From assembly GCA_025449115.1 (NCBI GenBank), contig JAHLKC010000042.1, forward strand, positions 206,696 through 270,695: a stretch of 64,000 nucleotides of DNA, read 5' to 3'. The translations under genes were made by a program, and so were the position numbers. Below the pieces are notes generated by a model. It ran no database searches and was not told the origin of the DNA. It saw only the letters and a program-made list of their open reading frames with translations. Shown here one piece after another: positions 1 through 11,200 of the stretch. Position 1 is the stretch's first letter. Each line of letters begins with the position of its first letter. The DNA comes from Chytridium lagenaria (lineage: Eukaryota; Chytridiomycota; Chytridiomycetes; Chytridiales; Chytridiaceae).

Positions 1-951
1 CCAGACCAGATAAACAAAACACTATAACATCAAAAGAGCCTGCGTAAAGAAAATAATTACCCCAAGAAGTCAATCTGCTTCACCTTTTCCCAAACCCGAC
101 CCCCTTAATCACATTATAATCTGGTACAAAACACATGATCATAATCACTGGCACAATGCCCAATGGCAAGTTCATCCAAAACGAGAATCTCCATCCCAGA
201 GTATCTGCGATAAGGCCTTTCGAATTATCAACATCAGTGTTATATAAAGTAGATCGATAAAAGTAGGAAAAGGAGTCTTGGCAGTGAATCATACCTCCAA
301 GCGGTGCCCCAACAAGACTCGCACTCCCAAACACCGCATTTCCAAACCCTTGAAGTCGTCCACGTTCTCGTAAAGACACCAGATCACTCATAATAATACT
401 TGACGCTGTCAACGTTCCGCCGCCCCCGATTCCAGCGATCGCTCGGGCTAATACTAGCGTGTTAAGGTCATATGCCATGGCGCAAAGAGTGGAACCGGCG
501 AGGAAGATGAGGAGGCCGACAAGAAGGGCTGTGCGACGGCCAAAAATATCGCTGAGACGGCCGTACATGGGTTGGAAGGCCGTGCTGGAGAGCATGTAGG
601 ATGTGGCGACCCATGAAACCTCTACCCCCAATAAAACCGTATCAGCTTCTTTCTACATACTCACAGCACTCACCGTTGGATTTGTTGAATTCACTCCCAA
701 TCTTTGCGTAGATGGTGGCGACGATGGTAGCGTCGAGAGCCGAAAGGAAGATTACCATGAACAAGCTAAACTGTGTTTAGTTTACGCTTATCTCCTTAAG
801 TAAAACCTTGCTAAAATGAGATTGAGAACCGTCCCCGTTGGTTTGAAGTCAGATGCGACAGTGGGAGCAGCTGCAGCCGCGCTAGGTTGAGCAACATTCC
901 CTCCTTCTTGCGCATCGGCGATTAATGGGGGGTCTCATCTGGGACTGCCAT
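1..951 (-). CDS. MFS multidrug-type transporter (DHA2-like), N-terminal part, runs off the window
   Basis: Membrane transporter of the major facilitator superfamily, probably a drug:H+ antiporter. Going down the minus strand, an exon near 672-770 encodes ALDATIVATIYAKIG. After an intron comes WVATSYMLSSTAFQPMYGRL followed by SDIFGRR (the motif A loop between helices 2 and 3), then ARAIAGIGGGG (motif C-like), then a 70-80 nt intron (about 218-294) and GWRFSFWMNLPLG. Helix spacing fits the 14-helix DHA2 group. The likely start is the ATG at 951. Two single-base slips break the frame: the G6 run at 927-932 just after the start, and a site near 97-110 before the stretch KVKQIDFLG. An intron then begins near position 20 and the rest of the gene lies left of the window. 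The substrate cannot be told from sequence. Confidence 0.8.
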
Positions 952-1370
952 CGTTGCGCAATCCGTTGCGTCGTGTAAAGCTGATTTTTGCGATTACGAA
1001 ATTTGCTTCCGTTTCCGGACACGGCTTTATTTGTGAAAAAATAAGGGCATTCAATGGCGGCACAGCTCGAGCATAGAATCAACCCAAGACGGTTGAAACG
1101 GCATTCATGCGCAGATATATTATGTCCTACAAAACCCTTTACAATTTATGATGTTTCGTCTTTTCGTGCTGAAATTGGTAATAGGGGACAGACTTTAATC
1201 CGAAGGCTGTGGTATAAAGCAAACTTAAAACATGAGCTAATTTTTTGCAGTAGTTTTACCATCTTTGTAGGTTATGCAGTTGCATAGTTTGGGCTTTCCG
1301 CGTATGATAACAATCCTTTCTCAAGCATAACAAAAACTGCTGATATGATCAACAACATTAAGTTACTTTA
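952..1370. other. Intergenic stretch
   Basis: Upstream region of the MFS gene and 3' side of the transcription factor gene, both on the minus strand. Short open frames here (882-1082, 1054-1287) show no recognisable motif and I do not call them. Confidence 0.5.
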
Positions 1371-4161
1371 TTAAACATAGAGTTCCCATTTAATCGCTCC
1401 CCCAGCGGCCCCTCCAAGCTGCACAGGAACAATTCCTGTAATACCCGCAGCATCAATCAACCGATTCAACATCTCACTCATCACCTTCACTCTCGGTCTC
1501 CTCACTGCAATATCCTGCAACACCCCCAACGCAACCGCAAGTCCCTCTCTGGCATCCTTCACCGCCCGTTTCCCTAGCACTTCCTCAACAAGGATACTAA
1601 TCGGTCTCGGAACAGTCATCACAGGTGGGGCCGGTTTCAACGGTTCCGAGGTTGGGACTATTGGGGCGGATGCGGGAGCTGATGGTGCGGCAACACCGTA
1701 AAGGTCGTCAGGTGGAGGTCCTAGACCGTACAACCCGCTTAAAAGAACCACCATCACAAGATGATGTAACCCCGCCTCCAACACGGCTCTTGATTCATTG
1801 ACGGCGCAAAACGCGCCAACTGGGGTGGGTTTGCTTGTCAACAGAAACGATGGTGGAACAATATGGATTGTTTTCAAGAGGATGCGGGTTATGGTGATGG
1901 CGGAATGAAGACATCTGCTCAATGATTCTGCCCCACCTGAGGGTCCCCAGACTTGACGGAGAAACACCCAGTCTATACCACCTGCGTAGGCCGGATTGGT
2001 AAGATGGCCTTGGGATTGGGGCGACAGCGGCTTTAGCCATGGCGATGGGATGGAAGCGGCGACTTGAGCGATAGCCTGGATCATACGTGGCCTGTGGAGG
2101 ACGATGACGGAAGCGTTGAACCAGAGATGAACGCGATACCTTGGTACAGGGGCGGACCTGTAGGTGCCCAGTCGTAGCGAGTTCGGGAAGACGGTGGAAT
2201 TGTTGATGGATTCGGAGCTAAGTTCTATCGGGAGGTCACGCAGGAAGGCGGTGAGATCGTTGTTAATTAAAGCAAAACGTTGGTCTAGGCCATGGTATCT
2301 TCAGTGGCGGGACTTGGGGTAATAGTGGAAGGGTTGGGCTCCGGGATTTTGGGGTTACTGGGAACAAGGGGGTTGGCGTTCGCGTGGGTTTGCGTGGGGT
2401 ATAGACGGTGGCGTTGTAGGTGATACCTCTTGCAAGGTTAAACTCGGTAACTCTGCAGCAGAGGTCGGCGATGCGAAGACACATGAGTCCGGCATCTGAC
2501 GGTGGAAGGTTCCTTGGATCGACGGTGGGTTCTTCGGTATCTGGATTAACGGAGAGCCATACTGCATAAGTGGATGGTTGCTTGACGTTGGTTTTCCTTT
2601 TCCAAAGCCCAAAACTGACTTCTCGAAAAATGAGGTCGATTTGATCCACAGCTCGCCTAAAAAAAAAGATGGATAAGTATTTCGAAAGAAACTAAAAGTA
2701 TCGGAACGAGAGATATTACATTAGAGCGAAGAGGCGACGCCGCGTCTCCTTTTCAAGCCAAGTCCATTTTCGACCAGAAGGATCGTCTGCCTCCAAATCA
2801 TCGGGGTCTATATCAAGTTTCAACAAAGACACCTAGGAACACGGTCACTACACATAAGCACAAATGGGGTAAAATTACCATTCTCAAAGCCATCCCAGCC
2901 AACAACCACTCTTGACTTAACCTCAACGGTGCAACAATTGCACAATGCCACACCATAATCACAAGTGCCTGGCAAGAATCAATTGACGGCTTCTCTATAT
3001 TCAGTGACGCCAACGCTGCCGCCAATATCTCATCCGATCGGGCCACCGCGTTCGAATCCACGAAGCTGTGATATGGCCATCTACTGCCGTCAGCGCTAGG
3101 ACCTGATGCAGCTGCTAACGAGCACATGGCGAGGACCAGAGACTGACCAGGTGGTTTGTCTGAAGCGAGTCTGCGCCAGAATTGACCCTCGTGGACGATG
3201 GGCAGAGGTGTGATGTAGATGCTGACGCGACGTGTGATATCAAAAAACACCTTCACATATATTCCAGTCAATCCAAAGAAAACAAATAAGGGTATGTGAC
3301 TTACCTTGATCAATTCATCCCTCTCCTCATTCGAGATAAAGAAAATAGGTCCTTGATCTTGCGATATTTGTGGTACTGAAGGCCCTTCATTATCCCCAAC
3401 GGTATCCAGCGACATGGAAAACGCATCCTCCAGCTCATTTAAAAATCGTTCATTCAATTCCGGGTTTTCCTGACTCATTGCAAACCGAGACGTTGCAGGG
3501 AACGCAAAGTCAAGAAGAAGCTCCTCTGTCGAGAAGAACTTAGTGTTGGCGCCTTCTCTATGTGGCATGTGACCGTAAGGCTGTTGCGTCATGTCTGCGA
3601 ACGGAGGAAGCGGAATGTGGAGTTGTGGAGGGCTTAGGGATTGAGTTGTGTCGGGGGTGACTGGGAGTGACAGATTTGAGCTGCATGCTCGTTCGAGGGG
3701 TCTTGGTGGGTGATCTGTGGACTGCACGGATTGTTCGTTGGCGAGACCTTTGAAAATGCCTTTCACACTAAAACAAACAACATGTTGGATCAGATGACTA
3801 CCCACTCTCCATCGTCATGAAGCTTACGTCTTTTCAACTTGGGAGAGCTTTCGCTCGAGTTGCTTTGCGAGTTTGGTGTTGATCTCCTCTTCATGCTCCT
3901 TTCTTGGACGGCGGATCAATGATGGAGAAACAAAACGTCGAACATATGTACATTCTGCCCGTGTTTTTTTGCAAACGCTACATCGTGGAATGCCACCATC
4001 GCATTTCCGCTTTGATGTGTAGCAGTTATCGCTATGGCCAGATGTTCATGAATCGTTAGAATTCAGTGGAACATGTCCATAATCAGGAACAAAGGAAACA
4101 CGCAGGCTCACCATGCTGTTGCTTTCTGAACAGGAGGTTTCGAGCCACCAACTGGTAGCAT
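1371..4161 (-). CDS. Zn(II)2Cys6 fungal transcription factor
   Basis: Nuclear DNA-binding regulator. The start chosen is the ATG at 4161. Exon 1 (4161-4112) ends inside the first zinc cysteine codon, an intron follows (4111-4032), and exon 2 continues DNCYTSKRKCDGGIPRC and SVCKKTRAEC. This gives C-x2-C-x6-C-x6-C-x2-C-x6-C, the complete Zn2Cys6 cluster. A coiled-coil-like linker (EEEINTKLAKQLERKLSQ) follows. The fungal-specific middle homology region is spread over several exons: VFFDITRRVSIYITPLPIVH, then SQEWLLAGMALRM joined to VSLLKLDIDPDD, then WTWLEKETRRRLFALM. The C-terminal part includes YRVHLWFNASVIVLHRP and ends at 1371. The frame changes once near 2285-2345 without a convincing intron, probably a one-base slip. 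It lies next to the MFS gene on the same strand, so it might regulate it, but that is only context. Targets are unknown. Confidence 0.85.
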
Positions 4162-5261
4162 CGTCTCCAGATGTGTTCAAACAACCTTTGAATAGCTGAG
4201 GAGAGATTGAATCCGCGTTCAGCGCAGTCTCCGTGATGGTTGGAAGCACAGAAAGAATCTGGAGGACCTTTACTATTTGTACAACAATTTGCAAGAATCA
4301 ACAGAAGAGGCATGATGAAAGAGCATCAGAATAAAATGATATAAATTGAAACATGAACAATCATCGTCGGTTACAATACACGAAGCCCCGCACATACATA
4401 TGGTCGATCAGTCAGTCAGTCAGTCAGTCGGGCGAACGGAGTATCTAGTAAAGCCAATGAATAAAACAGATCAGACTATTCTCCATCCTCCCCTCTGCAG
4501 CATTGATGATCTGACACTATACTGTACAGAAGTAATCTCTAGCAAACATTCTGATTCATGAGGCATTGCCTAGATCGTACTTGATCCTTTAAACTTGAAT
4601 TTTCTTCTATAACGGTATCTAGAGCCATCGCAAAAACATGCATGCTGTTGCTCTGGCAACTCTTCTCTCTAGCTTACGCCCAACGTGGTGTCTCTCGAGT
4701 TGCTTGCTGGCCAATAGCTACATCTTTTCGTCATTCCCTTACTTCCTCAACCGCTTGATTGCCAGTGTGTTTCAGTAACTCCGTCTTTCGAAACAAAGGT
4801 TGGTAATTCACACCCTTTTTTTTTTTTCAAGCAAAATAAGTGGGACATTGCCATCCCAGGAGATTGGACAAAATAAACGGACGGTTCATACACCATCACC
4901 ACCGCCTCGACATCCGTCACCCAAATTGAGACCATACACCTCTCCATCGGTCATCCTCGATTTTACCCATATTTTGGTTTGCATGCATCCCCATCTAACC
5001 ATGTCAAACAGATCCTGACCCATCAATTTACGCACCTATAGGAACAGCGGCAAAAGCATTCGCCATCATCTGTCCACGATTGCTATCACCGTCCATTCGT
5101 CCATTCGTCCATTCAAAGAAAAGTTGATACTTACATCTGTGCCAATACGACATCTTTGCAGCAAGCTTTCCATTCATCCATCACCTGTACTGAATAGCCT
5201 TACGAGATCTTCTTCGTGGCTTCATTCGATCATCCAGTGATCAGGCGTTCTCGTCACTGTC
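4162..5261. promoter_or_regulatory. Divergent intergenic region between the transcription factor and the coiled-coil gene
   Basis: About 1.1 kb separates two divergently transcribed starts, so it probably holds both promoters. Visible features are a (CAGT)5-like run near 4410-4428 and a triplicated gtccattc run near 5089-5116. Short frames on both strands show no domain. No clear TATA box is seen near the coiled-coil start at 5262. Confidence 0.4.
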
Positions 5262-8200
5262 ATGGATGATCAAGATAGTCAGATACATAAGCTGCGGCAA
5301 GAGCTTAGTGAGGCAACCGCAGCTTTAAATGATTATGCAAGGCAGGTAAAGGACGAGAGGGAAAAGGCAATCAACGCTGAAGAAAGATGTACAAAGTTGG
5401 AGAAAAAGTTGGAGGAGGTTGAGAAGGATTCGGCAGGAGCCGAAGAATATATCGCTGGATTGGAACGACAGCTTGCAAGAAGGGAGGATTTGGCTGCTCA
5501 AGTAAGCTTCGCTATAAAAGTTCTGCTTAAAATAACGTCGGCCTGACTTATGTGTTTTTTTTTTTGTTTTTTTTTTCTTGAAAAAAGGTTGAGATTCTTG
5601 AAGCGGATCTTGAAGAAGCACGATCTGAAGAAGCACGTCGTGAGTCCATCCTTGCAGATCTTGAACGCCGTCTTGCTGAGTCGGTTGATTCTGTGGAGAC
5701 TGTTGCACGTATGTCGCAGCTTGAGGCTGATGTCAATCGGTTTCGCGGTGCATGGGAAAAGGCACAGTCCCGTGTTAAGGAACTTACAGATGGAAAGAGG
5801 ATATTTCGGCTGACAGTTTTCTGACGCCGCCTACATCTGCATCATCCTCACCACCGCGAGGAAAAGGACTTCGTGCTATTCCCGAGACTGACGAGAATGG
5901 AGAAACATCTAGCTCAGAGGATGTGAAGGTAGAAAAAAGACGTACTTCTCAGTATTATTTCTAAACCACTTTCTTAGTCACGTGATATTAAGCTGGCCTC
6001 AAGCATTTCTCCAGAGGAATACGAAAACGTTAAGGCTTCACTTGCTGATGCATTGGCACGAGCTGCGACTGCCGAAGCCAAGCTCAATCTTTTGCTGGCC
6101 GATGACGATCCCGCGGATACTGCATTAGCATTGATGATGATGCCATAAGACCGGATTCAAAGCGCTTGTCGACGGGAAGCAACGTGAGCAGTTCTGGCGG
6201 TCTTGTTGGGAGGGATCATGGGACGCATTTGGGGTGCCGGTGGCTCGGTGCCGTCCCGCCGGAGAAGGTTGCGATGGAGAGATGAGAAAGAAGTTGGATA
6301 AGCAGGAAGCGGCAAATGAAAAATTGAGAATGAAGTTGAAATCCTTGAGAAATCGGATCAAAGGGATGGACGTTAGTGGAATGCCGATGATTGATGATAC
6401 AGCATCGGAGGTGTCTTCTGTTTGGTGAGTGTCTATTTTTCTGCGAATAATATCGAATGGCCCGATATATTAGTTCTTACATACATTTTTTGTAAATGTA
6501 GGCTCTATCCATCCCTAGTCTAAAATACAGCGGCCCTTCAAGTTTGCATGGCCGGACAAATCGACAGTGCCGCTGTAATATTTATAAATTTTTTATTTTC
6601 TCTATCTCAGTTCCCTTTTTGTCTTTGATGCCACAAGACTTATTTTCATGCTAATCAATCTAATAATTTGTTTCATTGTCTCTGCAATAGCGCGAACCTC
6701 TCGACTTAACGCGCGATCCATCACAGGCTGCTTCCCTGAATGGTGATGGTACCAAGCAGACCGAACTTGAGGCTTCCGTGAAGAACAGGTCGTGCTCGAA
6801 GACAGAATCAAGCGTCTCGAGCTCGAACTTTCCGTGCGCGACGAAGATCTCCGAAAAGTTCTTGAACGTGCTCATTCCGTTGAAGTAGAGGCTCAACGGA
6901 AGCTGTGGCCGTGTTACCGACATGGAGATGCAGACAGAAGATGATACTAGCTCGGCTGATGAAATCTCTGATAAACAATCAACCCCTTTCCCGTTCCTTG
7001 AAAAAACTTTCGAAAAGTCTTGGTGGGCGAGGTGCTCGAGCTGTTTCGCCTGAAGAGAAGGTGGGGATTCAAACTCAAACGCATTGACAGGGTCTCGCAA
7101 TGTCGTTGAGGCGGAGGTGCAAACTGAGGATGAAAAACTTTGGAAACTGCTCGATCCAGAACTCTGTCGGTCTCCGACCGCACTCTTAGCAGTTCTTCTT
7201 TGGATGTTAAGATGGTTTCGAACGCCGAGATTCGACTTTGGTAGAATCCAAGACTGAGATTCAGACCCAAACCGAAATTTTCGAGGCAAAGGCCGAGATT
7301 GAAACCCAAACGGAAGCCCCGGAGTCCAAGACCGAAATTCAGACTCAAACAGAGTATGTCGAGTCAAAGGCCGAGATTGAGACGCAAACAGAGATTGCCG
7401 TGGCGAAGGCCGAAGTTCAAAGCCAAACGGAAACAGAACTTGCGGAATTAAAGACCGAGATTCAGACTCAAACGGAGGCCTTGGAATCCAAAGCCGAGAT
7501 TCAGACCCAAACGGAAGTCTTGGAATCCAAAGCCGAGATTCAGACCCAAACGGAAGCTTCCGAAGCGAAGTCTGCAATTCAAACCCAAACCGAAGCCTCT
7601 GAGCCAAAGTTTGCAACTCGAGAGCAAACGGAGTCAAAGGCCGAGATTCAGACCAAACTGAAGCTTTGGAGCCAAAGAACGAGACTGAGACCCAAACAGA
7701 GACTTCTGAGCCTAAGATCACGATTCAAACCCAACGGAAGCTCGGAGTCAAAGGCCGATACCCCAGACTCAAACCGAATATGCCGAGCCCAAGGCTGCAA
7801 TTCAGATTAAAACAGAAGCCGTCGTGATTCCTGTTGTGCAGACCGTGGACGTTACGTCTCCAAGTGTTGCCACAAGTGATGAGGTCGTGGTGGAGCAACC
7901 AAGGTCATTCCCTACCCTCGAGCGCGGTCTCAGCAGTTCTTCAGTTGGGACCAGGTCCATATCTCTGGAGACCCCACGAACGAGGAGTTGAAGGAGGAGG
8001 TTGAAAGTCTTCGGAAACGTCTTCGAGATTGTCTGACCTTAAGGCGCAGCTCCTTGAAACTGCATCGAGACATCACACTGCTGCTGAGATGAATGCTGCA
8101 AAGACTAGGATTGCGGAGCTCGAGCATTGTTGCCAAAGAGAAGGCTGATTCGAAAAAACTGCCAAAGAGCTCAAGGATTCGGTTGCTGGCTGCAAGAAGA

Positions 8201-11200
8201 AAAAAGTGACGTTTTGAAAGCACTGACGTATCATCCAAAGACCTTCAAGCCATGAAACTCAGGCTGATCAACTTGCATCAAAGTTACTCGACGTCGAAAG
8301 CGCTAAGACTGCTTCGGAGAGGAAGATCGTTGAGGTTGAGAATCTTCTTGCAGAGGAAAAGAAGAACCTTGAAGTTACTACCGCGGAGCTCAGGCTAAAG
8401 CTCAGCTTATGGCCGATGAACACCAAAAGGTCTCACGGGATCTTCAGGATACAACAGGGGCTCGTGACGCTTTCAAATCTGATCTTGCTCAACACCGAGA
8501 AAAGCTAGGAGCTTGTGAGGAAAAAATCCTTGAGCTTGAGGCTCTTCTTGTGAGCGAGACAGCGGCACTTCTTGCTGCAAAGACGGATCTTGAAGGTCTT
8601 AGGAAGGAAAACCTTGATCTTTCGGAAGCTCTCAACGCGTCGTCTACTGAAGTTAATGCCGTCAAGGCAGAGGCTGAGAAGCTACGCTCCGAGGTTCATG
8701 ACGCAGAAGAGGTTCGAGTCGCTACTGAGGTCAAGATTGCCGAGCTTGAAGCTGCCATTTCCGCGGAAAAGAAAGCCTTCGAAGTTACCGCCACAGACTT
8801 GAAGGTTGAAGGCGATCGTCTTGCCGAAGAGAAGGACAAAGTCTTAAAAGATCTTCAAGAAAACCATTGCCACGCGGGACTCATTGAATGCCGATCTTGC
8901 TCAGCTTGGTGAGAAGCTCGGAGCCGCTGAAGTAAGTTTGCAGAGCTTGAGGCTCTTCTAGAGAGTGAGAGAAAGACTCTGGCGGAGTCAGCGTCGCAAC
9001 TTGCTGCTGACTTGAGTGAAGCAAAGAGCAGAACCTCGAACTTGAGGTATCACTTACTATGAAAGAAGAAGAGCTCAAGAACATCACCGCAGAGACAAAC
9101 GACACCCTTGCTGGACTCCAGAAACAGATAGACGAGACTTTGGAGGCGCTCAATTCATCTGAAAAGAATGTGATGTCTTGAAGCTACAGGCTGGTGAGCT
9201 TACCGCCAAAGTGCTTGACGTTGAAAAAGCAAAGGCAGAGGCAGAGAGCAAGGCTGAGAAGATGGAGTCACTTCATGCCGACGAAAAGATGGCCCTTCAA
9301 GCCGCCGCAGCTGATCTCGAGGCCAAGATTAATGCTCTTTCCGACGAGCATGGCAGGGTGTCCAGGAATCTCCAGGATATCACGCCGGCGCGAGATGCTT
9401 GGCCTCCGATCTTGGCTTACTTCGTGAGAAGTTTAGAGCTCAGAGGAGAAGATTCGTGAGCTGGAGACCCTTCTTGAGACGGAGAAGAAGGCCCATACGG
9501 ACTCGACATTGCAAAGCATCGCCGAGTCAATTCTGCAAAGACCAAAATATCCGAGCTTGAGGCTTGCTTTCTGAGGAAAAAAGGAAGTCTGAGACAACGG
9601 CTGCTGAGATGAACGCAAGCTTGAGGATGCGGACAAGCGGAATGCAGAAATATCTACTGCATTGGGTGTTTCCGAAACAGAGCACACAGCGTTAAAGTTA
9701 CGGGCAGATGAGCTTACCGCTAAACTGGACGAGGTGAGAATGCCAAGGCAGCAGTTGAGGCCAAGATTGTCGATATGGAGTCGCTTTTGCTCAAGAAAAG
9801 AAGGCCTTGAAGCTACCGCAGCTGATCTGGAAGCCAAGGTTAACGCTATTTCCGACGAGCATGGCATGGTATCTAGGAGTCTCAGGATATCACGCCGGCA
9901 CGAGACGCTCTAGCGTCGGATCTTGCCCTCCTCCGCGAGAAGTTTGAAGCTTCAGAGATGAAGATTCATGAGCTTGAGACATTCTTTGAAAACGAGAAGA
10001 AAGCTCACGCTGACTTGACATTGCAAAACGCTACCGAAATCAGCTCGGCAAAGACCAAAATATCCGAGCTTGAGGCTTTACTATCAGATGAGAAAAGGAA
10101 GTCTGAAACAACGGCTGCTGAGATGAACGCAAAGCTTGAGGATGCGGACAAGCGGAATGCAGAATATCTGCTGCATTGGGTGTCTCCGAAACAGAGCACA
10201 CTGCGTTAAGTTACGGCAGATGAGCTTACCGCTAAACTGGACGAGGTTGAGAATGCCAAGGCAGCAGTTGAAGCTAAGATTGCCGATATGGAGTCGCTTT
10301 TTGCTCAAGAAAAGAAGGCCCTTCAAGCTACCGCAGCTGATCTGGAGGCCAAGGTTAACGCTCTTTCCGACGAGCATGGCATGGTATCTAGGAGTCTTCA
10401 GGATATCACGCCGCACGAGACGCTCTAGCCTCGATCTTGCCCTCCTCCGCGAGAAGTTTGAAGCTCAGAGGCGAAGATTCATGAGCTTGAGGACATTCTT
10501 AAAAACGAGAAGAAGGCTCACGCTGACTTGACAATGCAAAATGCCACCGAAATCAGCTCCGCAAAGAGCAAAATATCCGAGCTTGAAGCTTTACTTTCTG
10601 AGGAGAAAAGAAAATCTGAGACAACCGCTGCAGAGATGAACGCCAAAGCTTGAAGATGCGGACAAGCGGAATGCAGAGATCTCTGCTGCACTGGGTGTCT
10701 CCGAAACAGAGCACACCGCGTTAAAGTTACGGGGAGATGAGCTTAACGTTAAATTGGAGGAGGTCGAGAATGCCAAGGCAGCAGTTGAAGCTAAGATTGC
10801 CGATATGGAGTCGCTTTTTGCTCAAGAAAAGAAGCCCTTCAAGCTACCGCAGCTGATCTGGAGGCCAAGGTTAACGCTCTTTCCGACGAGCATGGCATGG
10901 TATCTAGGAGTCTTCAGATATCACGCCGGCACGAGACGCTCTAGCCTCGGATCTTGCCCTCCTCCGCGAGAAGTTTGAAGCTTCAGAGGCGAAGATTCAT
11001 GAGCTTGAGGACATTCTTAAAAACGAGAAGAGGCTCACGCTGACTTGACAATGCAAAATGCCACCGAATCAGCTCCGCAAAGAGCAAAATATCCGAGCTT
11101 GAAGCTTTACTTTCTGAGGAGAAAAGAAATCTGAGACAACCGCTGCAGAGATGAACGCAAAGCTTGAAGATGCGGACAAGCGGAATGCAGAGATCTCTGC

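Noticed and set aside
6660..7721. 353-codon minus-strand frame opposite the TQT array
   Set aside because: Antisense of the repetitive coiled-coil gene; its repeated FGSESRLWIP pattern is the complement of the TQT repeat.
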